Of a stretch of 24,154 nt of DNA, positions 8,173 through 15,750 are shown in pieces. The stretch is taken from assembly GCA_039029915.1 (NCBI GenBank), contig JBCCFD010000068.1:1-24154 (forward strand), in the 5' to 3' direction. The stretch is from QQUD01 sp039029915. Lineage in GTDB: Bacteria > Chloroflexota > Anaerolineae > Promineifilales > Promineifilaceae. The notes beneath the pieces were generated by a model. That model ran no database searches. It saw only the letters and a list, made by a program, of their open reading frames with translations, and was not told the DNA's origin. The first letter of the stretch is position 1. Each line of letters opens with the position of its first letter. Both the position numbers and the translations under genes were made by a program.

Positions 8173-8415
8173 TCACTCGATTTTTTCTATCTGATTGGTT
8201 GCTGTGTCTCTATGGAGATAAACCCAGCGTCGGCACCCATATAGATGAAACCAAGCCTCTCTCTGAACACCTTCGGTGTTATGCATCATAAAAGCTCGAT
8301 CAATGTCCCATTCGTCTGGATCGGTAATTTCCTCAGGCACCATAGGTACTTCCCCATAAACATACTCTTCGATTGGTCGTCTACCACAATGTGGGCAGGT
8401 TATTTGTAAACTCAT
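8173..8415 (-). CDS. soxD: Sarcosine oxidase delta subunit
   Basis: 80 residues, a little shorter than the usual roughly 90-100. SoxD is the small zinc-binding subunit of heterotetrameric sarcosine oxidase, which oxidises sarcosine to glycine with transfer of the one-carbon unit to tetrahydrofolate. The N-terminal CPHCG supplies Cys7 and Cys10; His57 and Cys61 (HLYGCRRW) complete the four-ligand zinc site seen in characterised SoxD. AFMMHNTEGVQREAW matches the family's central segment. It is the last gene of the soxA-G-B-D series and is separated from soxB by 86 bp that hold a heptad array, so it may be expressed differently from soxAGB. Canonical clusters are ordered B-D-A-G, so the order here is unusual. 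Confidence 0.9.
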   Translation of the reverse strand: MSLQITCPHCGRRPIEEYVYGEVPMVPEEITDPDEWDIDRAFMMHNTEGVQREAWFHLYGCRRWVYLHRDTATNQIEKIE

Positions 8416-8430
8416 AACTCACAACACTCC

Positions 8431-8500
8431 GAATTGATGATTGACGATTTACAAATTAGCAGTTTACTAATCATCAATCGTAAATCAAAAATCGTCATTT
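8431..8500. repeat. Palindromic heptad-repeat array inside the sox operon
   Basis: Ten 7-nt units in register, including GAATTGA, TGATTGA, CGATTTA, CAAATTA, then ACTAATC, ATCAATC, GTAAATC, AAAAATC. The first units are roughly the reverse complement of the later ones. Perfect 10-bp arms ATTGATGATT (8433-8442) and AATCATCAAT (8469-8478) enclose a 26-nt loop. Nearly the whole soxB-soxD gap is this structure. It could be a processing or attenuation site. Confidence 0.65.
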
Positions 8501-8501
8501 C

Positions 8502-9710
8502 CTAATGTGTGCCTGCTGAACCGCGATCCGCCTTGGTACGATCATTTGCAAATCGATCAATACTAAATGGGGCTATCATATCAGGGGTTTTGCAGGTGGC
8601 AATCAGCTCAGCCATGTTTTTACCGCCAGCCGGTATTGCTTTAAATCCCCAAGTGCCCCAGCCGGTCGTTATTAAGAAGCCATCGACGCCTGTTTTACCC
8701 ATAATTGGCGAATAGTCGGGTGACATGTCACAAACTCCAGTCCACTGCCGCAAAATTCGTAGTTTACGCAAAAATGGGAGCAGCGTGATCGCTCTAAAGG
8801 AGCAATTTTGGATAAGGTGATGTCCAGAACGGTAAGAGTAGCTTGGCTGGCGATCAATTTCTGCCCCCAACAGCATTTCGCCCCGGGCCGTCTGTGACAC
8901 ATAAAATAGCAAGCTGGTAGAAGCCACAATGGGGTTAAATTTCAGCTCATAATGGTTTGTTACATACGCCTGTAGGGGGTGTGTTCGGATTGGCAACCGG
9001 AGACCAGCCATTTTCGCGAGGCCTGTAACGTGCCCCCCAACAGCACTCATCACGACATTGGCATACATCGGACCAGATGTGGTTTGTACACCAACGACTC
9101 GATCACCTTTCTTAATGAGGTCAATAACGGCCGTTCTCTGATGAATATGAACACCACGTTTATTGGCGCCTTCAGCGAGTGCCCAATTTACCCGATCGTG
9201 CCGCGCTGTTGCTCCTTCATGATGATAGGTGGCCCCCATCACTGGCCAAACACCCCCACCCGACAGGTCAATTTGAGGGCAAATTTCTTTGATTTCTTTG
9301 GGGGTCACAAAATCAGTTTTGGCCCCAAAGGCGCGATTAACTTTAGCGCGAGCCGTCTCTTGACGAACAGCTGCCTCTGAGTGTGCCATCCACAGAATGC
9401 CCTTTTGCTTGTGCATAATCCAGCGCTCGGTTTCATCTTCAAGCGTTTTGTATAGATCCACGCTCTGCTGATAAAACCGCACGGCTTCAGGAATCCCATA
9501 GTTAGCCCGAATTACTGTCGTGTTACGGCCAGAATTACCACCCCCAATATATTTTCTTTCCAGTACGGCAACATTAGTGATATTGTGACGAGACGCCAAA
9601 TAGTATGCCGTGGACAAACCGTGTCCGCCACCGCCAATAATAATGACATCATAGGTTTTCTTTGGTTCGTACCATTTTAGTTTGACTTTTTTCTCTTGAA
9701 ATTCATTCAT
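8502..9710 (-). CDS. soxB: Sarcosine oxidase beta subunit (flavin catalytic subunit)
   Basis: 402 residues, the normal length. SoxB holds the FAD site where sarcosine is oxidised and the covalent FMN that passes electrons on. The dinucleotide-binding motif DVIIIGGGGHGLSTAYYLA (residues 21-39) opens the protein after a short leader, with the acidic end of strand 2 at VLERK. His171 in GATARHD aligns with the His that binds FMN covalently in known SoxB proteins. The C-terminal GWGTWGFKAIPA matches the conserved flavin-binding end of the family. The start ATG overlaps the soxG stop by 4 nt (ATGA), giving tight coupling. Differences from DadA-like amine oxidases (GGGGHG, GATARHD) make SoxB the firm call. 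Confidence 0.93.
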   Translation of the reverse strand: MNEFQEKKVKLKWYEPKKTYDVIIIGGGGHGLSTAYYLASRHNITNVAVLERKYIGGGNSGRNTTVIRANYGIPEAVRFYQQSVDLYKTLEDETERWIMHKQKGILWMAHSEAAVRQETARAKVNRAFGAKTDFVTPKEIKEICPQIDLSGGGVWPVMGATYHHEGATARHDRVNWALAEGANKRGVHIHQRTAVIDLIKKGDRVVGVQTTSGPMYANVVMSAVGGHVTGLAKMAGLRLPIRTHPLQAYVTNHYELKFNPIVASTSLLFYVSQTARGEMLLGAEIDRQPSYSYRSGHHLIQNCSFRAITLLPFLRKLRILRQWTGVCDMSPDYSPIMGKTGVDGFLITTGWGTWGFKAIPAGGKNMAELIATCKTPDMIAPFSIDRFANDRTKADRGSAGTH

Positions 9711-10069
9711 GGTAGCCGCTCCTCAAATTCTGCTGCCATTGCTGCAGGCACGATAAACAGGCTTTGTTCTTCCTCAAATATTATTTTTGTAGCAATACCA
9801 CCGACTGCCCCCTGTGCAAAAGACGGCCGTTTTTCAGGTGGCTCCCATTCACAGTTATGGCTCAAAAGCGTTCGGGACTCAGCATCAGAAAGCCAAACGC
9901 CCGCAAAAGACCCATCAGATACGATAATAGCGTACGGATCGTCAACTGAAATATCAGCAACGGGCGGATGGATGAGCACCTCGTCCGGTGCAATGCGAAT
10001 GGTTTGATGGTTTTGGGGAAATACGGCCGTATCCAACGCCTCTTTCGTGGCCACGACACGTGTCATCAT
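9707..10069 (-). CDS. soxG: Sarcosine oxidase gamma subunit
   Basis: 120 residues from ATG 10069. The frame extends upstream into soxA, but the start lies only 4 nt after the soxA stop, with a second ATG at 10066. SoxG is the least conserved subunit of heterotetrameric sarcosine oxidase and is distantly GcvT-like. Here the call rests on size, on position between soxA and soxB, and on segments such as TIRIAPDEVLIHPP and AYAIIVSDGSFAGVWL-like strands (seen as DDPYAIIVSDGSFAGVWL). The stop overlaps the soxB start by 4 nt. Two ACGGCCGT copies occur, one read as Arg-Pro-Ser, the only one in that phase. A structural role bridging SoxA and SoxB is known for the family. Confidence 0.75.
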   Translation of the reverse strand: MMTRVVATKEALDTAVFPQNHQTIRIAPDEVLIHPPVADISVDDPYAIIVSDGSFAGVWLSDAESRTLLSHNCEWEPPEKRPSFAQGAVGGIATKIIFEEEQSLFIVPAAMAAEFEERLP

Positions 10070-10073
10070 CAAT

Positions 10074-12275
10074 CTATTTAGCTCGGGCACGGGTCGCCTC
10101 CTTATCATAAAATGGCGTAGGGACGCGTTTGGCAGGACGATCATCAATTACCACATTCTCAGGCAGTTCCCCATCAAAATAGTAAAGCCAACCCATCATG
10201 ACGGCTTTCCCAAGCACATACGAGGTGCCAGTGGAGGTGATATAACCAGCATACTCATCTTTATACCAAACAACCGCCCCCTCAATCGGAGGTTCACCAT
10301 CCATTTCAAAACCAACCAGCATTTTATCTAGCTCAATTCGATTGGTGCGAATTACAGAATGGCGGCCAATAAACTTTTCTTCTTTTTTGAGATTGACCAT
10401 CCAATCATGGTGCGCTCGACGAGCGGTCGTGTCAAAATCCGTATCTTGACCCACAATGATGTGTCCTTTTTCCAAGCGCAGCGTGAGCAAAGTTTCTAAT
10501 CCATGAGGCTTAATGCCAAATTCTTGTCCGATGGTCATTAAAGCTCGCCAAAGCTTAACCGAGTCTTCAACCGGATAATGCAGTTCATATGACAGCTCGC
10601 CAGTAAAGCTCAAACGCAAGATGCGACAGTCAACACCGGCAATATTTACCATTTTGTGGCGAATAAATTTTGGCGGTTCGGTAACCCCCGCTTTTTCAAG
10701 CACTTTGTTGGACAAGGGACCCGTTAAATTAATAGCCCCAAAGGTGGATGTAACATTAAGCATGCGGATGTTATATCCCCAGCCAGCCGCCCAATCTCGT
10801 ACCCACATTTCGGAATGGCTTGAGCCACCGCTCGTGAAAGTCAAATAATATTGATTGTCGCTATCTTTACAGATGAGACCATCATCCATAATGTAGCCTC
10901 TTTCATTAAGCAAAAGAACATAACGAGAACGGCCGTCTTTTATCGTCGCTACCTGGGTTGGATACAGGCGTTCCAAAAGAGGAAGCACATCAGGCCCTTG
11001 AATTATCATTTTGCCCAATGTTGATACATCCATGATGGACACACCTTCGCGGACAGCCCAATACTCCTCAGCTTTATTACCGTAGGTCCACGGACGCCAC
11101 CAGCCGCCAGAGCGTTCCATCTGGGCGCCCAAGGCCCGATGTTCCGCATCTAAGGCCGTGCGCATTGTGGGGTGATGATGTGCACCGGCTGCAATTTCCC
11201 CCATTGTTAACTGCTTCGTAACGGGTCGAGCCGTAAACGAGGGCTGCAACTCTTTGCCTTTTTCAAGCAAAAAGCTTCGCAAATAGGGCAAGCAAACTGA
11301 GCCTTGACAGGTACCTGTACCCGCCAATGTTGACCGTTTCACCAGCTCCATTTCTTGGAAACCGCTGTCCCACGTGTAGTTCAAATCATCAACCGAAACG
11401 TGAGAGCAGGGGCACACAATTCCTGCGGCTGGGCATTTTGGAATATCTGACTCTAAAGCCGCTTCACCCACAACCCGAACAGGTAAGCCGTGCCCCATAC
11501 GGTACAGGGCGTTCCGAGGATGGAAGCCTAAGCCAACAGCCACGCTATCACACGCGATCCGTTTCTCATCACCATTGTCATCTTCTAAAACAACCGCTTC
11601 GACTTTGGTGCTCCCCTCAAATCGAATGATGTCACCGGAAAGCTGTTCCACCTCGATATTTTCTGGTGGTGACCCAATAGCCACTACTTTACCTAGGGAT
11701 ACCCCGGCTTGAGCCAGCTGTGTGGCAGCTCGTGATGTCATCACCCCATTTAAGTGTGAGCCTGGCGCAACTGGATGTATTTCAGCCGCGCCCGTGGCAA
11801 TGACAATTTCATCTTTGACGTTGATATGCCACATCCCTTCGGCAGTGCGAGCAATTACAAGGGGTCCATCATAAATACCAACGGCTTCTTGCCCATCTTT
11901 AGTGTCCAGCGAGATCACTGATTTTCCGGCCGAACGCGCTTTCACGATTTCGGCCGTGCCCGATTCCCCGGTGCCAATGACAACGACATCACAGAACTTA
12001 TTGTGGGCATGGATTTCAACGGTTGTTGTATCATCGAGAGGTAGCTGTGGATAGCCATCTTGGGGATGACGATCAATGACCATCCCAGGTTTGGCCGGCA
12101 CTTGACATGTACGCACATAGGAGACGCCATCGACTGTAGCCAAACAGTGGAAACAATCGCCACCCATGCATAGGCATCCACCACCCGTTGGATGCTCATC
12201 TGCTTTGAGCAAGGCAACAAGCAAATTATCATCTTCATCAAAAGAGATGGGTTTTCCATCTATAACGAGTCTCAT
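10074..12275 (-). CDS. soxA: Compact sarcosine oxidase alpha subunit with two [2Fe-2S] motifs
   Basis: 733 residues against roughly 960-1000 for canonical SoxA. Order of domains: an N-terminal ferredoxin-like Fer2_4 module with Cys36, Cys41, Cys44 and Cys57 (C-x4-C-x2-C-x12-C); a shortened dinucleotide-binding region (DVVVIGTGESGTAE, residues 96-109, and EIVIATGAAE, 156-165); a BFD-like module with Cys288, Cys290, Cys323 and Cys328; and a GcvT-like folate domain from about 375 to the end (GELSYELHYP, LRLEKGHI). Well-studied SoxA proteins lack these cysteines and bind NAD in the region that is shortened here, so electron transfer may run through iron-sulfur clusters. Start ATG 12275 has AAGGA 8 nt upstream. 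It heads soxA-soxG-soxB-soxD. Related HcnB/octopine-oxidase-type enzymes share the cluster modules, but the GcvT fusion argues for SoxA. Confidence 0.88.
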   Translation of the reverse strand: MRLVIDGKPISFDEDDNLLVALLKADEHPTGGGCLCMGGDCFHCLATVDGVSYVRTCQVPAKPGMVIDRHPQDGYPQLPLDDTTTVEIHAHNKFCDVVVIGTGESGTAEIVKARSAGKSVISLDTKDGQEAVGIYDGPLVIARTAEGMWHINVKDEIVIATGAAEIHPVAPGSHLNGVMTSRAATQLAQAGVSLGKVVAIGSPPENIEVEQLSGDIIRFEGSTKVEAVVLEDDNGDEKRIACDSVAVGLGFHPRNALYRMGHGLPVRVVGEAALESDIPKCPAAGIVCPCSHVSVDDLNYTWDSGFQEMELVKRSTLAGTGTCQGSVCLPYLRSFLLEKGKELQPSFTARPVTKQLTMGEIAAGAHHHPTMRTALDAEHRALGAQMERSGGWWRPWTYGNKAEEYWAVREGVSIMDVSTLGKMIIQGPDVLPLLERLYPTQVATIKDGRSRYVLLLNERGYIMDDGLICKDSDNQYYLTFTSGGSSHSEMWVRDWAAGWGYNIRMLNVTSTFGAINLTGPLSNKVLEKAGVTEPPKFIRHKMVNIAGVDCRILRLSFTGELSYELHYPVEDSVKLWRALMTIGQEFGIKPHGLETLLTLRLEKGHIIVGQDTDFDTTARRAHHDWMVNLKKEEKFIGRHSVIRTNRIELDKMLVGFEMDGEPPIEGAVVWYKDEYAGYITSTGTSYVLGKAVMMGWLYYFDGELPENVVIDDRPAKRVPTPFYDKEATRARAK

Positions 12276-12290
12276 AGAGTTGATCCTTTC

Positions 12291-12325
12291 TTAGCCATGA
12301 GCCATGAGGTTTGAGCTATAAGTGG
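12291..12325. repeat. Heptad-repeat array, word about TGAGCCA
   Basis: Five 7-nt units in register: TTAGCCA, TGAGCCA, TGAGGTT, TGAGCTA, TAAGTGG. It sits just upstream of the soxA ribosome site. Two units of a matching word (TGAGTTA, TGAGGTT) recur near 16866-16879 in the gap before ilvE. Confidence 0.6.
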
Positions 12326-12377
12326 AGAACAAAAAGTATCTTGAAATACAACAGCTTCGTAAAAGTTTTTGTTCTCC
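12324..12377. repeat. Inverted repeat, 12-bp arms and 30-nt loop
   Basis: Perfect arms GGAGAACAAAAA (12324-12335) and TTTTTGTTCTCC (12366-12377). The loop contains two weak 3-4 bp helices, so a branched structure is possible. First of a tandem pair. Confidence 0.75.
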
Positions 12378-12379
12378 TG

Positions 12380-12433
12380 TAAGTAATTTTCATTAACAAA
12401 TTTATATTCAAGATATTTGTTGAAAATTACTTA
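12380..12433. repeat. Inverted repeat, 13-bp arms and 28-nt loop
   Basis: Perfect arms TAAGTAATTTTCA (12380-12392) and TGAAAATTACTTA (12421-12433), starting 2 nt after the previous inverted repeat. The loop holds a nested ACAAAT/ATTTGT pairing. Arm sequence is unrelated to its neighbour, but geometry is nearly the same. Confidence 0.75.
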
Positions 12434-12551
12434 AGCTATGAGTATTTTTATCTTCTTATGTTACCGAGATTTTGAGATTTTACCTTGTACGTTTTTAGGG
12501 AAGTTTTTTATTGAATATTGTGCAACAAGAAGGCACAACAAGAGTGCTTTT

Positions 12552-13016
12552 TTAAAGAAATTTGATGGCGCGAATAAGTTCTTCAGTATAGCCAATTTTT
12601 TCATAAACATGTCGCGCCCGATGATTATTTTTTACAACGTGCAATGACATGCTAAGTGCACCTCGCTTTTTGGCTTCTGCTTCGGAGGCAACAATGAGTC
12701 GGCGCCCAAGCCCTGATCCGTCAGCCTCTTTGGCTACGGTGACCACCTCAAGATGAGCACTTGGTTCATGGCTAAAAAATTCATCCCCCATTGATACGAT
12801 GGTTACGCCAAGAATTTTCTCGCGCTCATCAACACCCACCAATACAAACACATTGGATTTTTCTCCCGTTGCCCATTCTTGCAAAACCTTAGCGTCCTCC
12901 TGCCAAAAATATTCGGGTTTCCGATTTTCAGGTAGCTCAAATTCAGCCAGACGAGGCATTAGGGTCATGATGGAATCAATATCGGTGGGGGTGGCGGGGC
13001 GGATTTTAATGGTCAT
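12552..13016 (-). CDS. GNAT family N-acetyltransferase
   Basis: 154 residues with the GNAT fold: IRPATPTDIDSIMTLM at the N-terminus, HLEVVTVAKEADGSGLGRRLI (strand 4 and the acetyl-CoA pyrophosphate loop, motif A) in the middle, and NNHRARHVYEKIGY (motif B) near the end. These enzymes transfer acetyl from acetyl-CoA to an amine; the acceptor cannot be predicted. It lies between the dimethylglycine-oxidase-like gene and soxA on the same strand, so co-expression with amine catabolism is plausible, although repeats separate it on both sides. The ATG at 13016 has no clear ribosome site: the upstream 60 bp are a heptad array forming a large palindrome. Confidence 0.88.
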   Translation of the reverse strand: MTIKIRPATPTDIDSIMTLMPRLAEFELPENRKPEYFWQEDAKVLQEWATGEKSNVFVLVGVDEREKILGVTIVSMGDEFFSHEPSAHLEVVTVAKEADGSGLGRRLIVASEAEAKKRGALSMSLHVVKNNHRARHVYEKIGYTEELIRAIKFL

Positions 13017-13023
13017 GTTTAAA

Positions 13024-13077
13024 AGTAAAAAGTGAAAAGTAAAAAGTAATCACTGCTCTTACTTTTTACTTTTCACT
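13024..13077. repeat. Heptad array forming a 19-bp perfect palindrome
   Basis: Units AGTAAAA, AGTGAAA, AGTAAAA, AGTAATC in register (13024-13051), followed by their reverse complement. Arms AGTGAAAAGTAAAAAGTAA (13031-13049) and its exact complement (13059-13077) enclose a 9-nt loop. It fills the gap between the dimethylglycine-oxidase-like stop and the GNAT start. A terminator or mRNA-stabilising hairpin is possible, but the stem is almost all A-T. Confidence 0.8.
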
Positions 13078-13082
13078 AAAAT

Positions 13083-15533
13083 TTATGCCTTAAGGCGCTC
13101 ATTCTTCGGGTCAAACTGTACATCTTCAGCCACAACGCCATCATAAAAATGACCGGTGTAGCGTACTTTAACGGCCGTTCCCTGCTTTGCATGTTCAATC
13201 GGTAAATACGCCAAAGCAATAAACTTACCTACGCAGTAGCCAAACTCACCTGACGTCACATAGCCTACACATTCATCAGCCACAAAGACTGGTTCATAGC
13301 CGTACATCAGTGCCTTTGGATCATCAAAAACAAGCGTCACCAGCTTCTGCTGGCGCCCTTCAGCCTTGGCGGCCACCAGCGCCTCTTTGCCAACAAAATC
13401 ATCTTTCTTGAGATCAACCATCCACCCCATATTTGATTCATACGCCGTATGCTCAACCGTCATATCAGAGCCAGTCAGCTTATACCCTTTTTCAACCCGC
13501 AGGGAGAAAAGTGATGCCAAACCAATGGGCGTCATGTCAAACGCCTGCCCAGCTTCCCAAAGAGTGTCCCACAAACGACGTCCAAAGCTAACCGGAGCGT
13601 ACAGCTCATACCCCAAATCACCAGCATACGAAATGCGAATCGCCATCGCTTGGGTCATCCCCACACCAATCTCTTTAGCAGTGTAGAACGGAAATGCCTC
13701 GTTACTCAAATCATCAGGGGACACCTTTTCCAGCACTTTTCGAGCATTTGGGCCCCATATACCGAGGGAAACAAACTCTTCTGAGCGGTTTTGAAGCACA
13801 ACTGAACCATCAGTAGGCATATGCTGTTTCATCCAGAAGATTTCGGCGGGCATATTACTTTTACCCGTCAATATCCAGAACTTATCTTCAGCCAGTCGCA
13901 ACACGGTAATATCCCGCTTAATGCCACCATTAGGCGACAGCATTAGCGTGTAGCTAATGCGACCAACGGCTTTGTCCATCTGGCCGCTCGTTAAATAGTT
14001 CAAATAATTCAGGGCTCCAGGGCCAAAGACTTCAATCGGCCCAATGGCAGCTGACCAATCCATCAAGCCAACATTCTCGCGCATAGCGATATGTTCACAC
14101 CCAATTATGGGCGACCAGAAGGTGCCATCGTATCCGGTGCGGTGTGGGAATTGATCGCCATATTTTTCCAGCAGTTTTTCGTTTGATTTGTAGAACCAAG
14201 GACTTTCAATGCCTGCCAGCGGCACCATCTCCCCACCCAGCTCTTCCATTCGGTCATGATAGGGTGAGAAGCGCAAATTTCGGACGCTAGAAGCGACTTC
14301 GTTTGGATGCAAAATATCAAAGCCAATTTCATAGTAATATTTACTTTGACGCCGGAGAAACTCGTCGTTTGATTGGTGGGGATGGAAGCGGTTGATATCG
14401 GCATACGACATATCCATACCGGGGTCACCTTCAAGCATCCAGCGAGACAGCACATTACCCACCTCGCTGGCAAACGACAGCCATGCGCCCACGGCCGTCC
14501 AGAACCCTTTGACGTGTGATTCACCAATGATGGGGTAATGATCGGCCGTAAATGAGAATAGGCCATTGAACCCATGAGAAACCTTCGTGTCGTTGAGACC
14601 CGGCATATGGTGCTTCATTAAGCGCCAAGCGTCAGTAAAATCTTCTGGAGTGAATGGATATTTAGCATCTTTACGCAGCTTGTCGGGGTCGACCAAGCGG
14701 GCTTCATGATGATAGGAACCAATCCCAATGCGGTCATCATGCTGACGGAAATAAACAGAAATATCGTCCATCGTGCCAATAGGATGCCCAGACTCAACTC
14801 CCTTGAAGGGATCCAAAACGGAAGTCGGTTCCGTGAAGATATATTGATGTTCACCGGGAAAGAGCGGCATTGGCACGCCAAGCTTTTGGCACAAAATGGG
14901 TGCCCAAATGTTGCTAGCCAAAACCACCTGCTCACAATCGATACGAGGATAGTTGGGATTGTCAGTAAGGACGGCTTCAACACGGCCGTTTTTCGCCACA
15001 ACCTCAGTTACCTGCGTCTCACCAATGGTCGTCAGATAGCCCGTTTTTTCAGCCTCACGTCGCATTGAGGTCGCAATCAAGCTCGTTTTTACCGTCCCCG
15101 AGCTTGGCACATACAACCCACCATAAATTGTGCTGTGGTCAATCATCGGCAAATGTTCTGATACCTCTTTCGGTGTCAAAAGATACGATTCAATGCCGTG
15201 CTTAATCCCCATTTCTTGAATGCGTTTATAGCTATTAAACCGCTCTTCATGATTGGCAACCTGGACAAACCCGACGCGGAAAAATTGCTCCTGACCTTCA
15301 ATGGCTAAAGGCAGTTTGTCATATACCTGCCGAGAAGCATAGCCAAGCGAGGTAAAAAAGTTAGACACAGTTAAAGTTCGCAAACCACCCGGAGCGTGCG
15401 ATGTTGACCCATCGTTGTTATCAGGATCCCCCTTGTCAACTAAAACCACATTTTGCGCGCCGCGTCGCACCAAGTGATAGGCCACGCTCGTCCCTACAAT
15501 GCCAGCCCCAATGACGACTATGTTTGCTTTCAT
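13083..15533 (-). CDS. Dimethylglycine oxidase/dehydrogenase-like FAD-folate enzyme
   Basis: 816 residues, nearly the length of Arthrobacter dimethylglycine oxidase (830), to which it is similar along its length. It should oxidise N,N-dimethylglycine to sarcosine, passing the one-carbon unit to tetrahydrofolate. The N-terminal FAD domain has GAGIVGTSVAYHL (residues 9-21) and GSTSHAPGG, in which His46 matches the covalent flavin His of DMGO. GFNGLFSFTADHYPIIGES closes the FAD domain. From about 430 a GcvT-type folate domain follows (LRFSPYHDR, GIWGPNARKVL, RISYAGDLGYELY, LRVEKGYKLTG). Start ATG 15533 has GAGGAG 9 nt upstream; the TTG at 15557 would include that site. In context it sits between mttB and soxAGBD, as expected for a betaine to glycine route. 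Sarcosine dehydrogenase activity is the alternative. Confidence 0.9.
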   Translation of the reverse strand: MKANIVVIGAGIVGTSVAYHLVRRGAQNVVLVDKGDPDNNDGSTSHAPGGLRTLTVSNFFTSLGYASRQVYDKLPLAIEGQEQFFRVGFVQVANHEERFNSYKRIQEMGIKHGIESYLLTPKEVSEHLPMIDHSTIYGGLYVPSSGTVKTSLIATSMRREAEKTGYLTTIGETQVTEVVAKNGRVEAVLTDNPNYPRIDCEQVVLASNIWAPILCQKLGVPMPLFPGEHQYIFTEPTSVLDPFKGVESGHPIGTMDDISVYFRQHDDRIGIGSYHHEARLVDPDKLRKDAKYPFTPEDFTDAWRLMKHHMPGLNDTKVSHGFNGLFSFTADHYPIIGESHVKGFWTAVGAWLSFASEVGNVLSRWMLEGDPGMDMSYADINRFHPHQSNDEFLRRQSKYYYEIGFDILHPNEVASSVRNLRFSPYHDRMEELGGEMVPLAGIESPWFYKSNEKLLEKYGDQFPHRTGYDGTFWSPIIGCEHIAMRENVGLMDWSAAIGPIEVFGPGALNYLNYLTSGQMDKAVGRISYTLMLSPNGGIKRDITVLRLAEDKFWILTGKSNMPAEIFWMKQHMPTDGSVVLQNRSEEFVSLGIWGPNARKVLEKVSPDDLSNEAFPFYTAKEIGVGMTQAMAIRISYAGDLGYELYAPVSFGRRLWDTLWEAGQAFDMTPIGLASLFSLRVEKGYKLTGSDMTVEHTAYESNMGWMVDLKKDDFVGKEALVAAKAEGRQQKLVTLVFDDPKALMYGYEPVFVADECVGYVTSGEFGYCVGKFIALAYLPIEHAKQGTAVKVRYTGHFYDGVVAEDVQFDPKNERLKA

Positions 15534-15558
15534 TATGTTTGTCTCCTCTTTTAGCAAT

Positions 15559-15614
15559 TCAGCTTGTCAGCATTTCAGTTTGTCAGTTGACTGGCTGATT
15601 AGCTGAACGACTGA
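15559..15614. repeat. Octad-repeat array with inverted halves
   Basis: Four 8-nt units TCAGCTTG, TCAGCATT, TCAGTTTG, TCAGTTGA, then three inverted units CTGGCTGA, TTAGCTGA, ACGACTGA. It is the only array with period 8. It fills the gap between the ilvE remnant stop and the dimethylglycine-oxidase-like start. Confidence 0.65.
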
Positions 15615-15618
15615 AAAG

Positions 15619-15750
15619 CTATTTCTCTATCTTCATTGTCCAACCAAAGCGGTCGGGAATACGGCCGTATTGAATACCCGTCAGTTCATCAAAAATATGC
15701 TTTGTCACCCGACCTGCATTTTCTTCATCAATCACATAATCTTGGCCTTT
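15619..15750 (-). pseudogene. Severed C-terminal segment of ilvE
   Basis: The ilvE frame continues without shift past its TAA (15751-15753) for 43 codons to TAG at 15619-15621: KGQDYVIDEENAGRV..., then GIQYGRIPDRFGW. This matches the normal C-terminus of type II branched-chain aminotransferases, where a Tyr usually follows GRFQ. An ACGGCCGT copy (15661-15668), seen elsewhere only in coding DNA, lies in it. It is therefore the cut-off end of the upstream gene. Confidence 0.8.

Larger units (their letters stand above)
12276..12551. other. Intergenic gap carrying repeats, upstream of soxA
   Basis: 276 bp between the GNAT gene end and soxA start on the same strand. It contains the soxA ribosome site, a heptad array (12291-12325), two tandem long-loop inverted repeats (12324-12433), a GAGATTTT tandem pair near 12471-12486 and a small TTGTGC/GCACAA hairpin near 12520-12540. 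I see no protein-coding frame; an apparent 69-codon plus-strand frame overlaps the GNAT gene and has no support. Confidence 0.6.

Noticed and set aside
8509..9380. Plus-strand frames opposite soxB
   Set aside because: soxB is a strongly conserved complete gene; the opposite frames are shadows of it with low-complexity products.
12324..12433. Inverted repeats as ends of a small transposable element (MITE)
   Set aside because: Each pair of arms is unique in sequence, loops are too short for an element, and no target-site duplication is seen.
12438..12647. Plus-strand 69-codon frame upstream of and overlapping the GNAT gene
   Set aside because: It overlaps the GNAT gene antisense, has no ribosome site, and encodes a composition expected from AT-rich DNA.
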